A DNA stretch of 64,000 nucleotides from Fomitopsis serialis (Eukaryota; Basidiomycota; Agaricomycetes; Polyporales; Fomitopsidaceae), in assembly GCF_022376445.1 (NCBI RefSeq), contig NW_025955142.1, forward strand, positions 1-64,000. The letters are read 5' to 3'. A program made the translations under genes and the position numbers. Of the stretch, positions 44,098-56,099 are shown in pieces. The number at the start of each line of letters is the position of its first letter. The stretch's first letter is position 1. A model generated the notes under the pieces. The model saw only the letters and a list, made by a program, of their open reading frames with translations. It ran no database searches and was not told where the DNA came from.

Positions 44098-46067
44098 TCA
44101 CCCCGTCAAAGGAACACTGCTCCGAACCCGACAGCGCGCACACCGCTCGCGACGCACGCGTTCCGCCTCAGCGTCAGCGGTCATCGCGCCGATACACCGT
44201 GCCTCCGCCTCCCGTGCAGTCCGCTCGGTGCGCAGCTGCGTCTCGAGACCTTCAGTTAAAAAAGTTGGTAAGTCTCCAACTTGCGTCATATGACAAGCAA
44301 CCTTGACTCACCGAGTATATTTTCCTGGGAAGTCTTCATGTACGCAGATATTTCTCGGAGCTCTGTAGAAGGGGACGACTCGTTAGTATAGATTCGCAGC
44401 ATTCAACGACACGGTGCGCACCTGTAGCCTTGTTCTCGTTGGCAGCTTTCAATTGCACTCGCAACGCTTATGATGTTTACGTTAGGATAGTCTGTCATCA
44501 AACCCGTAACGACGACTGATACTCACATGAAACCTCCGCCGCTAGCTGGTCTCGCCTAGTTGAGCCAGCAGCGCGCTCGCCCTCCAGCTCCTTCGTCAGC
44601 GTCTCAACTTGCTCGCGGAGGGCTATCGGGTGCACCGTCAGTACACGAGTAGAGGACATGCGGGTGCGAGCGACATACCAGTGTTCTCGCTCCGCAGTTC
44701 TACCTGCAGCCTTACTAGCTTCTTACTGAGCTCTAAGTGCATTGTGTGATCAATATACGCGTAGTGCAATCAAGTATGATCGTTGCTACTCACCCAGTGC
44801 CGATCGCTCTGCGCGCTCTCGCCTGTCGGTTTCGGCCTTGAGCTCTCGCTCATGCACGAGATTTCGTTCTGCCTGCACCGCTATGAGAAAGGCAAAGAGT
44901 GAGTCCGCGATAGAGCGCTGATAGACTGATAGCCCGTACATGCAACAGCATCGCGAGCCGTCTGCAACTCTGTCTGAAGCCGATCTCGTTCTGCTCGCAG
45001 CGCTGGCCCAGCTACACGTCAGCTGGCACTCAGCTCCAGTACCGCATACCCACTTACAAGCAATAGTTGCCTGTGCAGCCCGTCCAGCAGCGTCACCCTG
45101 CGCTCCCTTCGTCTTCTCCTGATCGAGCAGCGCCTGCACCCTGCGCATCTCACACACGACCTGCTCCTTCTCTGTGTTCGCCTCGAGTACCCGGATACGC
45201 TCCTGCGCCCATTGATACCGCGCGTCCGCCAGCTCCGCATCCTTCCGCGCCGCCTGCACCTGGAAGCCTACTCAACAACGGAGATCAGCACTTGTGCCCG
45301 AAGGGAGCTGAGCCAGAGCCCTACCGTTCTCCCGCTCGTAGAACGCATTCTCCCTCTCCTGAAACGCACGTTCGCGCGTCGCCAGCCGCTCAGCTTGGCC
45401 TCTGTACAACGTGGCGTCCGCTTGAAGCTGCGCCTCTCGCGCCTGCACAGTCACCGCAGCGGCGAGGGCACTCTTGAGGGTGTCCACCAGGCCCGCCTTT
45501 ACACTGGCGTCGCTGCCAGCGCTTTCGTTAACCTGAGTCTGGGGCGCCCCCGGGTCGCTCGCTGTGTCCACGCCCGCGTGCAAAAGCGCATGTGTGTCGT
45601 CATCATTGGGTTCCTGTTTAACAGTCACTGCTTTTGGCATAGAAGGCCCGGCTCTTGACGTTCGGGACTCGGAATTTACTGTTACGCAGGGGGCCCTGGC
45701 CATATGTATGGGGCTCGTGGCTGTCGATGTCTGAGTGGGTGGAGCGTTAGGAGTGTTCTGTATCGCGGTCCCAAAGCCTTGGGGTTGCTTAGCAATTCGC
45801 GTCAGGAGCATGACTGTCTCGAGGAACTACGAAACTTACTCGAGAACTAGAGGCTCCATTACTCCGACGATCACCGCTGTGTCCCTGCGCGACGGTACTT
45901 GACGGCCCAGCAACTGGAGGATCGTTTTCCGCACACCCCTTCACAAAGACAGGTGGCGGTCGGAACCGCTTCTGCTGAGGGTCGGCGGGTCGGCAGTCAG
46001 GCGAACGGGGCCGCTTAGACGACCGGCGACGCTGAGGCGGGGACAGCGCACGCGCAGAAGATCTCAT
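44098..46067 (-). CDS. Coiled-coil protein of unknown function (first copy)
   Basis: The ATG at 46067 opens a basic N-terminus (MRSSARALSPPQRRRSSKRPRSPD), a likely nuclear signal. Exon 1 is 46067-45840, then a 52-nt intron and an exon from 45787 down to about 45317. Several small exons follow to the stop at 44098. The middle has VKQEPNDDD, and the rest is charged heptad-like helix (ALAAAVTVQAREAQLQADA, RIRVLEANTEKEQVVCEMRR, REQVETLTKELEGE) ending with two cysteines (RRERCARCR). No known family. Composition and layout match the gene at 49100-50428. Exon limits in the 3' half are approximate. Confidence 0.6.
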
Positions 46068-46446
46068 GGCAGCCCTAGAGCTCGGTACATCCTCTTCCCT
46101 GCGCAGTCTTTCAGTCAGCGCATGTGGTCACAGAGTAAAGCAACCGGAGCTTACTGTATATGAGCGGTAACCTCCGCACTGCATGATTCGCCTGAGAACG
46201 TGATCACAAACGATACGTTGGCTGCACCCACATGTCTAGTTCACGCAACCTGCGGTCTATTTCTCCGTGCTCTTCCCATGTACGCCATATGTTTGGCAGA
46301 AACGGTTCGACGGCTCGTCGCTACAGATAGTTTAGTGGGGCAACCTCGTTTGAAGGACTGAGACATACCATAACATTGTCATGACTACTATCCACGGTAT
46401 CCCATTTGCATCGCGCTACCGGGATTCTTCCTCGCCAAAAGCTTAC

Positions 46447-46602
46447 CACGTCAACCTTCAAGTTGTGAGGGACTCCAAGGCTCTGAAGGTCGCGGTCCAC
46501 AAAGCGTTCGACGCTGCCCGAGGACTTGTGCAAGGTAGCCTGCCTTGCCTTCTCTCCGCAGTAATTGATGTCCAAGGTGTAGTGATGCATGCCACCTATC
46601 AT
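46447..46602 (-). CDS. Short exon or small gene (GEKARQ type, first copy)
   Basis: An open exon from an ATG at 46602 to a GTAAGC donor at 46446 encodes YCGEKARQ...VERFVDRDLQSLGVP. A related exon lies at about 50790-50944. Each sits about 360-380 bp upstream of a coiled-coil gene on the same strand. It may be an upstream exon of that gene or a separate small gene; function unknown. Confidence 0.45.
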
Positions 46603-46839
46603 GGAGACGAAAGTATGGGCCAGCTGCCAGCGGTCGAGCGCTGGGCGCGCGTAGGCAAGCTGCCAGCGGCTCACGTGATCGCGTCTGGCAGCCAGTGAAC
46701 GACTGGCAGTGGCACGGCTGAGGGCTCCCTCGAGTCTCGAGTCTTGACATACACCTTCTCTCACAGGAGCTTGGAATTGACAGCCGGCTGTCGCTGCCTT
46801 TTTTTTCATATCTCGAGATGCCCGCAATGGTAGCACAGG

Positions 46840-47700
46840 AACTGAGAGTGCAGATTGTCTACGGTGGCTCTAAATCGAATGGCGATGTCCTCGACCTCTT
46901 TGTGCTGAAAGACCTGAGAGAACTGATATGACTATGCCTGGCGCGAACTTCCTTGTATTTCGTGCAGCGCAATGCGCTTCGTGTGGTCCTGGAGCGGAGA
47001 TCCTCCCGGTACGTTGAACAGCGCTCTGTCGAACCGATGTCGTGTTAAGCCCCAGTCGCTCCAGGTCATTCTCGCTTCGCAGGCACTGAGCAAGGTTATA
47101 CGGGCCTCGCGTTCTCGGGCCCTACTCAGAGATATACAAATGTGAGTTCAAAGTCTCATATTGCTCACGACCAACAGTGACTAGTGAGTACTCGATCTAT
47201 ACGGATTCCGCACATGCAGTTCGATATGACAGCGACACTGACATGATTGTCGCTATCAGCCGCATTGCGAGACCCGAGGCGTCGCCTGCTCTGCGTCTCA
47301 ATGGCCGTCCAGCCCTCCAACTGTGCGACCCTACAAGGCGGTTACCTTCCGCTGTGAGACCCGGCTTCTCACCGGCGCTCGCATCTCAGTCTGCTTGTGC
47401 CTCTACTCACCAAACCTTCAAGGAAAATGTCATACAAGTCTCCGGGTCATGGCTGGGGTCACTAGGGCAGGATCGTTGACACCGCTGTCTGTCTCCGGAA
47501 GCGGTCGACCGTACTCGGCGGTCACTGCGCCACTGGGCAGCACCCCTCGAGCTCGGACCTGGGGCTCGGAGAACAAGGAAGTGATCGACTTCGCGCACTG
47601 GGGCTGACCGGAGAGTCTGTACAGTCCAGCGCTGCCAGCTGCCGTTCCGCGGAGACCCCACACAGATCCGTAACGATATCAGCACAAAATAGCACCCCGC
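46840..47700. other. No recognisable gene
   Basis: Only short frames are seen. On the minus strand around 46800-46870 a cysteine/histidine peptide (FLCYHCGHLE) could be a remnant of a zinc-binding exon. Confidence 0.3.
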
Positions 47701-47815
47701 TCACAGACTCAATTGACACGAATCCGAATTCACTTACCGGACGTACCACGGCGGCTCCCGATTCCCCGATTGCGACCTCGAGACCCCGGCTTCCGTACTC
47801 TCAGACCCTCTCCAA

Positions 47816-48433
47816 GTGAACAACGACGAGCGTGCTGCGCAGATCAACGCGTCAACAGACACGAAAGCGAATGCTCGGGGTCCTCATCCTTCCCTACACC
47901 CCCAAGCTTCAGCTCATACCGCCCTCGAGTTGCCGACGGTAAGCTTGAAGAGGAAGCGGTCCCCGATGCAGCAAGGTCGACGACCAGCCCCAGCGCCAAC
48001 AAACGACCGCATCTCTGGCCGTGATGACATTCTTTCCTGGGATAATTCTGGGTCTGCGCTGGTCAAGCTTGAAGTTGACGATGGCGCGCTAACGACTCCG
48101 CAGGATTGCATGAAACGTCTTCCGGATACATCGACATTGACGTAGGGAGATAGTGACACACAGTCACAAGAACAGCAGCAACATGGACAACAGCCCGACT
48201 CGGTGCCGGCGGCTTCCATCGACTCAGCACCCGAGGGCAAGAGAATCAGGCACCCGCGTGCCCGTGGAGGCGAAAAAGTCCAGGCGGCCAAGGCGCGCAC
48301 AATGACAATCATTGCTGCTACCGTCGCTGCCCTCGCCACCGATGTGGATGCGGACGGTGCAGCTGAGGCTGAGGCCAGAATTGACGTCGAGGTGGCCTTG
48401 CGAGCTTTGCAGGTCAGAGGCCAGCACCTGTAA
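47816..48433 (+). CDS. Basic-motif family member Y, unknown function
   Basis: A plus-strand frame from 47816 (MNNDERAAQINASTDTK...) contains LKRKRSP and VKLEVDDG. A second frame to the stop at 48433 holds KRIRHPRARGG-KVQAAKAR and an alanine/aspartate-rich helix. The motif is shared with gene X (near 52840, minus) and pseudogene X' (near 62020, minus). How the two frames are spliced is not clear. Basic clusters suggest a nuclear protein; no family is recognised. Confidence 0.45.
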
Positions 48434-49099
48434 CTGGGGTGGACCCAACTGGAAGTGCGGGGAAACGCAGCACGGATGGACGAGTGCCACTGGTTGGGGG
48501 TGAGGGGCACAGACTCTGCGTCTCTTGCGAAGGGAGCCTCTGCTATGAAGAAGCCATCTCCCCGCGACTGGGCTTCCACGAGCAGACCTTGGCGGCCTGA
48601 CCGGCGTGAATGCGAAGTCCTTCCTCAGAAGTGTAGCACGACCCGCCCACGGTTCACGCAGAGTTTGAGAGTCCTTATAAGCGGCTCCAGCCAGAGGAAC
48701 AGCGCGGGGCGCAGCTTTGGGTCCAGGACAGGGAGGGCGTTATACCTCCCGGGACGGCCTGGATCTGTGATGGAGGACTGCGAGGAGGATGGTGACGGTG
48801 AGTGTCTTCAGTTGCATGACTCGTTCGGTTCGGAAAGCTGAATCTTCGATGGACTTGTGGCTTCAGTGGGCACGCCTCAGAAGAGGGCTAAGCTCGAGGT
48901 CAGGAGGTTCAGCGAGTAGGGCATCGCGACGGGGTGCGTAGGCGAGCTACGGAGTCGTATACAATCTAGGGGATCCCTGGTGTCGCGCTTCGCCACAGCC
49001 TAGTTTTGTCTTCATTGTTGTCATTGTACTCGCCACAATCTATCGTGTCTTCGAAAAGGTGTGGGATCGTGGGGCTCGATCGTGTACATTGAACAGTGT

Positions 49100-50428
49100 C
49101 CGAAATCGTAGCAAATACATACCAATAAATATCATACCTCTGCCCGCCGTCGGCCTCGACCCACTCATTAGAATTCCGCACAACGGCGCAGTACATTCGC
49201 GGCGCACGTCCGCGAGTACGCCCTCCGCGAGCTCGCGCTGCCGCCGCTCCGCCTGTAGTGCGGACTCCGCGGCGCGACGCGCTTCTGACTCTGCTTCCAA
49301 CTGAGCGCGAAATGCTTCCGTGTCTCGTGTTAGCGATGTTATTGGCCGAGTGTGAGAAACGCACCTACCGGAGATCTCGTCCTGCGTCGCCTTGCGCTCC
49401 TCGACAACCTCCCGGAAAGATACCACCGAGGGATCGGGAGGGGGATGCACGCCATAGTGTGCTAGCCGCTGCACCACCACCTTCTCGCGTGCGGCCAGAG
49501 TGGTGATCTCTCGCCCTACATCTTCGAGCGAACGCGTCAGGCCTGCGATTGCACTTGCATCCGGTGTCGGGTCGAATGCGGCGTTAGCAGAATGTGACCT
49601 TGTCTTCGCAACGTGCGCAGATGAGGATGGCGGAGCCGTGGTTGCGTGGCTCGTAGAGGTTGGATGAATTGACTGGGTAGAGACGGTGGGTGGAGGATGG
49701 AGGGCGGAATCATGGACCTTCTCCTCGACTTTGATGTTGGTGGATGTATGCGTCTGCCTGGCAGACATTGTTGTCGGAGGAACGGGGACCGCGTGAGCTG
49801 GACGCCCTACGGAGGAAGGCGGTACAGATTGTGGTACGTCCACGTCCATCTGTGCTAGAGTCGCTCCCTGAGACTGAATGTCCGACTTTGCGTGTACTGC
49901 AGTACCTGATGATTCTGATGGTCGCCGCGCACCCACAACTTGCGATTGCTGGGTATATGCGGGCGGAACCGTCCTCTTCGCCGATTGTATCGGAGTGCCG
50001 CCTCCGTGTGACGAGGGCATTACCGAGGCGAGCTTCGAGTTGGCTGAGGCGGGCTCGGGGGTTGAGCATGGGCTGAAGGAGACAGACGGACTCCTGGCGT
50101 TGTTACGGGATGCAGTAGACACTGGGAACTTCTTGTTCGTAAAAATGCGAGGCATTGTTGAGCCATACGAATCTGTCAGCGATGCAAAGTCCGAAACGTG
50201 TGTGAGTCGAGGATTGAGTAAGGATGTGTAGCCAAGTGTCTTGGAGACTAGCTCACCTTGTCGAGATGCGGCTGAGCCAGCCTGGGCAGGGCGGGAAATC
50301 GGAGATGCAGCTGCTCTTGCGAGAGCGATCGACCTCGGGGCTCTTGGGGCCTTGCCGCTTTCAGGAAAGTACGCCGACTGATTGTGGAATTGTGCTGATG
50401 AAGGGAGGGTGTCGGCCGGAGCTCTCAT
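49100..50428 (-). CDS. Coiled-coil protein of unknown function (second copy)
   Basis: The ATG at 50428 starts MRAPADTLPSSAQFHNQ. A GT-AG intron of 84 nt near 50174-50257 and a shorter one near 49322-49367 are likely; both are multiples of three or leave the frame open. The N-terminal 280 residues are Ser/Pro/Thr-rich and disordered. The C-terminal part is coiled coil (LTRSLEDVGREITTLAAREK, AFRAQLEAESEARRAAESA) ending with RRECTAPLC. It parallels the gene at 44098-46067: a disordered front with a short acidic KxE motif, then heptads, then paired cysteines. The 3' end is uncertain. Confidence 0.6.
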
Positions 50429-50789
50429 GCCTGGAGCAGGGATGTGAAGGCGTCCACCGCTAAGTTGTCATGTTTACTGGACAAATCAAGCAGTTAGGCA
50501 GATTTGCTCACTTGATACTCAGGCTTATTAGCGATCTGTTGCACATGCGTTTGAACGTCGCCCCTCATGTACAGTATCAGAACTCACATGGAACGGTCCG
50601 CCAACAACGCCGGGGTGAAGCGTATGGCCTGGAACGTCGATGATATGTCCTCCTCCAAGATCTCAAGAAAAGGAAAGCCGTCAAGGCCCAACCATTATCA
50701 AGAACGAGCAGAAGCCGCACAACTCACACCGTGTTCTCTGGCAGTCCACATACACCTCATAGTGGCGGAGCGCCATGTACACCCACACG

Positions 50790-50944
50790 TGTGACAAGAG
50801 GGGAATCCAAGCGCCTTGAGGTCTTCATTGACAAACGCGTCCAGGTATCGCTCCGCGTCTTCCTTCCATTGATTGAACTGACGTGCTTTCTCAGCCTTAT
50901 AATGGATAAACAAGCAGATCATGCTCGTAACTCCTGTTTCGCCG
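50790..50944 (-). CDS. Short exon or small gene (GEKARQ type, second copy)
   Basis: The exon starts after a CAG acceptor at 50945. It encodes HYKAEKARQFNQWKEDAERY followed by FVNEDLKALGFPS, similar in spacing to the exon at 46447-46602. It is followed by a GTGTGG donor-like site. It is paired with the coiled-coil gene starting at 50428. Confidence 0.45.
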
Positions 50945-51559
50945 CTGACATCGAAAGTCATCCACCAGTCTCAACAGCGAGAAGTCTCATCACTCACCGA
51001 TAGTTCATGACTTGAAGATGTCAGGAGATAGCATGCACTAGTATGTCCTGCGAGGCTTTAGCTCCGGTCGCAATCCGCTGCGATTGAGACGACGGTCTTA
51101 CAATATAAGTAGGAGATGTAGAATATCAGGGCTTGTATCCGAGCTGCGTAGGAGCTGCTGCGCCAATGTATGTAGAAGTATGGTGCAACGTGGCGGGAGG
51201 TTGGGGGAAAGAACAGACTGCAGTAATGTCAACTCGTGGCTGACTCTGAGCGATTATGATTTATCGCTCCGAGCAGGGGAACGTGACGTGACACGCGTCA
51301 TGTCACGTGGATGTGACAAATCGCGTCTCCCCAAGTGATGCAAGTCGGATGAAACTCTGCGAGCGGATGAGAGCGAGAATAGCTGCATCTGCCCAACGTC
51401 GAACATGATACACCTGTTAGGAAACTTGCAGACAATAACACTGTGCTAAACAAATCCAGAAGAAGATAAAAATACTATCTAATAGACCATGTCAAACGCA
51501 TAGCTATGTACTGTTCGTCCTTGTGATCTGCTACGTGAAATGTCCACCACCTACGCGCC

Positions 51560-53222
51560 CTAATATGAGTCACAAACCAACTCTGACCGCACAGCAGCCG
51601 CCAAACGCACCGTGAGCGCGGAGATCTTCTCCAGGTCCCCCATCAGCGAGCCAAGCTCCGGCGGCGCGCGGCTCTGCCCGCCCCGCCTGCCCTCTGAACC
51701 TCGCGTCGACGCCTTCGGCGTCCACGTCCCCGTAAGGCTCGCCGGACCGCGCACGTCACAAGCACGGTATTGCCGCAGGCTCATGTCCATGTGCACCAGC
51801 AGCGAAGACACGGTGTCCCGGAGGCCCTTCAGCTCCCGCTGTGTCGCGAGGAGGTCATCTGCCAGGCTGTGCGGCTTCGTGGTGTCGCTATCGACGTCCA
51901 GGTCATGCGGAACAAGGGTTCCCGAGGACACAGAGCGTGTATCTTGAGGTGAAGAGGGGCAGATGTCTTGACCTTCGTGCGGTGCTGCCTCGGAACAGGG
52001 GAAGAGCGTACGAAGAAGAGCATAGTGTTCCGAGCCTAGTTGGGCTCCCTGAGACAGACAGCTCTCCGGATGAGGCTGCGGAGCAGAAGGCACAGGCTGA
52101 GCAGCATTGTTGTAGGGAGAGGCATCCAGTCCAGGGATAGGTAGAGACGAAGATGGAGAGCTCGAGACGTCTAGCAGTCTAGCGACGGTCGGCTCGAGCT
52201 TATCGGCCGTCGAACGACTCTTGCATTCCAGAATACGAGACGCTCTGAGAGAGTGAGACTGCTTGACGACCGCGGCGGCCACGGCTGCCTTCACGGCCAT
52301 CCTCAGAGGGTGCCTGGGCTTCCGCTTGGGACAGACCTGTGTCCCCTGGTGCACTTGCTGACCGTTGTCGAGGTCGCTGGAGTCAGACGAGGTGGTGTCG
52401 CGGACACGCGCCGATGGTTGTTGGTCTTCCTTAGAACCCGACGATGGCGACCTAGAGTCGTCTACAAGCATAGGCGACGGGTGGGTAGCGTGCGGTCTTC
52501 CTCGAGCATAAGCGTTGACGGCGAGCAAACTTCATCAAGCCTCGACTGTGAAGGCGGACGAGCCTCCTCAGACTGCAGTGATGACAACGATAGACGGCTC
52601 TCCTGTAGCTCCAGAGCCGATGGTCCATCCTCCAGAAGCACCGGCGACGGCAGTTGAGATACGATAGCCAGTACGTCGAAAGAGGTCGCCGGCGGTACAC
52701 CGATCTCCTCAGCTTCTACCTCGCCAGCATCCGTCGACGTGTCCGCTGTGACAGAGCCCGAGACGTTCGTACCAGGTTTGGCGGCAGCAGCAGCAGCTTC
52801 AACAGCTTGTCGGGCGATCTTGCGTGCCTTCGCTGCCTGGACCTTCTTACCGCCGCGTGCGCGCGGGTGTCTGCGTCTGCCAGGCTTGACGGGAGTCTCT
52901 GGTTGATCGCCCTCAGAGACTGGGGCATCGTCCGTCGACGCCTCCGGGAGATGTTCGTCTCGAGCGGACAGATCGTCGCCAGTGGTAGCCAGAGCAGAGG
53001 AGTCGACGGTAGATGCGGCAGAACAAGGTTCGCGGGGTCATGGCTATCGACAGATAGTGCTGGAGCGCCGCCAGGGCTACCGCATTCAGGGAGGTTGCAG
53101 ACTGCAATTGAGGGTGGCGAGCCTAGCGACGACCGCGAGATGGCTTCTTCAGTTGTGAGGTCGTCGTTGGTGTCCAGAGAGCGCGTTCTTTCACTAGTCT
53201 GCGTAGGAGCAACAGTCTCCAT
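51560..53222 (-). CDS. Gene X, basic-motif family, unknown function
   Basis: A first ATG at 53222 (METVAPTQTSERTRS) and a long 3' frame from 52528 to the stop at 51560 frame this gene. Between them a different frame carries EGDQPETPVKPGRRRHPRAR, GGKKVQAAKARKIARQAVEA and LPSPVLLEDGPSALELQES. The 3' part has CPKRKPRHPLRMAVKAAVAAAVVKQ, a second basic/alanine motif, then a long Ser/Pro-rich region and a helical end (ADDLLATQRELKGLRDTVS). Exon borders are unresolved: an in-frame stop precedes the GRRRHP frame and no clear acceptor was found. It sits directly downstream of the complete caspase gene, same strand. A decayed copy lies at 61400-62250. Confidence 0.5.
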
Positions 53223-53775
53223 CGGGGAGAAAAACGAGAGTTGGCTGATGGCGTGAGGACTCCAGACCTAAGAGACATGCAACAGTTGGGAAGACGAGTC
53301 GACGACCTCTCAGGACGGTCACGGTCCGGGTTATGTACTGTAGCAAGAGGGACGGTGTATTACCAGATTAAGACGGTGGCGTATTAGATGTCGGCAAGCG
53401 CCGATCCTTGAGTAAGTGCAGCACAAGTCTTACATTCAATTGCTGCTCGAACCTGCCATTGAACTTGAACTAGAAGCTGCTCCTGATTAGTAGTTACTTC
53501 CAACTGAGAGACGTAAATCAATTATTGGCACTAGGCAGACACCAAATATGATCTCGTTGACGGGTGAAGCTAGTGTCGCACTCGGTGATGAAAAGAACTT
53601 ACTTTTACTTACTCGACACCTTTGCAGAAACCAACCATTTGAATGAAAGAAAAATCGTATATGATCGCGGACTGTACATACAGTCAGGAGAGGATCTGTG
53701 ACTACCGATTCGAATGCTAAGACACGCGAGCCTATCATGACATGCTACGGCACTGATACAGCGCAGAGCGATCAA

Positions 53776-56049
53776 CTACGTAGCTCTGAAGATTGTCAGA
53801 ACATACACCGAAGAATACCAGCCATCGTTGATTGGGCGAGGCTTGATGCATGCCCCTCGTGTACCCAAAGCATGTTGCTCTACACCACCCATGTCGACAT
53901 ATGAAGTCGAGACGAATATCTTCAGGAACCCTGTATCCTCACGAGCACCTTCAGGAAGCGAGAATCCGAAGGGCTCAGTCCCGGAACCACCGTAGCCGAT
54001 AGTGAGCTGGCCAGGCTGGTCATTGCTCTTCTTAGGTAGCGGAGGATGTCCTTCTTTGCTGGGTGGTCTGTACCAGCACTATCCAGTGCGACGCGATCAG
54101 CTCAATCATCATGTATGCCCTATAATGTATTGATTGAGTCCTCACCTGCGTGGCATATTGTGAGGGATCAAAGTAAAAGACGTAAGGCCACAGGTCAAAG
54201 TCGGAGGAGTTGAGCAATGTCAGGCCATAATATTTTGACAGATCACGGGCATCGATCCGCGCCTGCTTCACCGCCTCAGGGACCCAGTATGTTGAAGTCG
54301 GGTTGGGCTGGGCCTCCTCCTCCTTTGGGTGAGCAAAGAAGACTTCCCCATCCGGTATGAGAGATGGATACAGCGCGTTACTACCTGAATCAACCTTGAG
54401 GGTACGCAGCTGTACTTCGGGTCGGAGGGTTCGGAGGTCATCAGGGGAGTCGGACGTCGGCTCGTTGAAACGATAAAGGTGGAAGTTCCAACGCGCCACG
54501 GCCCCGAGGATGTCGTCCGGGGTGCCAACTCCGGACAGGACTATCTGTGATTGTGCGTACTGGAGCGTCAACGGGTCGAACCGCTCCAAGGCCCAACCAC
54601 CTTCGCACTTATCTAGCGAGACGTCGCAGTCTTTTTTGGTAGTCACCTTGACATATTTGAATTGACTCTGTGTCGAAAGGAGGGTCTCCTCAGTGCAAAC
54701 CTTCATCGGCTGTGAGTTCCAGAGGTCGACCTCAGCCCTGAAATCATCAAGGTTGTCACGGTCCACGTCGATGAGGTCGGAGGTATTGAGCACCGTACAA
54801 TGAAGGGCATTGACCTTGTCCGCAATGAGAACCGTGGTATTATTGTAGCCGGGGACACCGGGTCTCAGCACGGTGAAACTCGTGCCAGTCACCACTCCGT
54901 GGATGAGACCCGCGCAAATGTGTAAGACGCTGTCGGAGTCGCGACGGATGCGGAATGAAGTCGCCTCGCCCCTGAGCTCGCTCTGGCTGAACAACTGGCG
55001 ATGCTTGTGCGACCCCTCGCACACAGGATGCTGCTCCTTCATACCAGGAGCTCCGCTGAGCTCCTTGAGTCCCGGGCCCGACAGGCGGTCTATGAGACGC
55101 GCGTAGGTGAGCTGGCGCAACAGTTCCTTCCGCGCATATCCCTCCCGCAATGTCGCGAGCAGGTACAGCGTGAAAAGCCCGCGGGGACGCCGGGTGCCTG
55201 TGTGGTCAGTGACAGGATTCTCGCGCGCCTTCTCGTTGTCCCGACAGGCCGCCAAGAGGACGTGCGACGCCATCACTTCATGCTTGAGACCCTCGGGCAC
55301 AACCATCTTCGCATCACGGTTCATGCCAGGTCTCCGGGACCAGATGTCTTGATCAAGGGTCGCTGGCATGGGATAAGGGGAAAAGACTTCAGGGTCGACA
55401 GCGCGCGATGCACCGTCCGAGTCGTCGCCTCGCACCACACCCCCCGAGTGACAGGAATCAAAAATTGCGAGCTGATCGCGAAAATGAGCCACGATCGTGT
55501 CAGTATGTAGCAAGTTTGACGCAAGGAACGAGACGAACGTACAATATTGTTCCCCTTTGTATCTGCCAACTGTTGTATCAACCCTCCGAATGTTCGATCA
55601 GGGATGCCGTTGATATACTCCTCGCTGCTGTCCACTGTGAGGACATCGCACGGTAAAATCGTCTCGATCTTGTTATTGGGAGAAATCCAGCCCTCAGGTG
55701 CTTGGACCTGGGAACCATGGCCAGCAAAGAAGAACACTATCGCATCGCCTTCCTTGATGTTAGAATTATTGATGAGATGGCTCTCGAACGTGTGGAGGAT
55801 GGCTCGACGTGTTGCCTGTTCATTACTGAGCTGAACGATCTGTCCACTAGGGACGCCAAGCGTGACCGTGAGGAAGTCGGCGAAGTCATTCGCATCGTTG
55901 ACGCAGCCTCTGAGGTTTCGGATGTCGTTGCTCTGGTACTCGTCGATAGCAACAAGTAGGCCGAAGATGGGCGTGTGTGCATCTTTCTTCGGAGTAGGGT
56001 TGCTTGTTTGGAGCATGTCCGAGTCCGCAACTGCATTTGCAGGGGCCAT
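53776..56049 (-). CDS. Caspase-like (C14) protein, complete, 711 aa
   Basis: Exons are 56049-55543, 55471-54146 and 54078-53776, with GT-AG introns of 71 and 67 nt and phase 0 throughout; start ATG at 56049. The p20-like domain shows LLVAIDEYQSNDI, GCVNDANDFADFL, the catalytic histidine in FFFAGHGSQ and the catalytic cysteine in IFDSCHSGG. The p10-like part follows with ASHVLLAACRDNEKA, RGLFTLYLLATLREGY, LTYARLIDRLS and HPVCEGSHKHRQLF. A separate C-terminal domain includes YYGLTLLNSSDFDLWPYVFY, LTIGYGGSGT and FLKIFVSTSYVDMGG. Fungal caspase/metacaspase proteins are cysteine proteases tied to regulated cell death and incompatibility; the substrate here is unknown. All key residues are present and no signal peptide is seen. 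Confidence 0.9.
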
Positions 56050-56099
56050 CCTGGAATTGCGTCAGTACAGAGACATCAACATAACAATAATGTGTCATA

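Noticed and set aside
47914..48579. 221-codon minus-strand frame
   Set aside because: Antisense to the Y gene, which carries the motif shared with X; the cysteine and serine runs are mirror images of glutamine and acidic codons.
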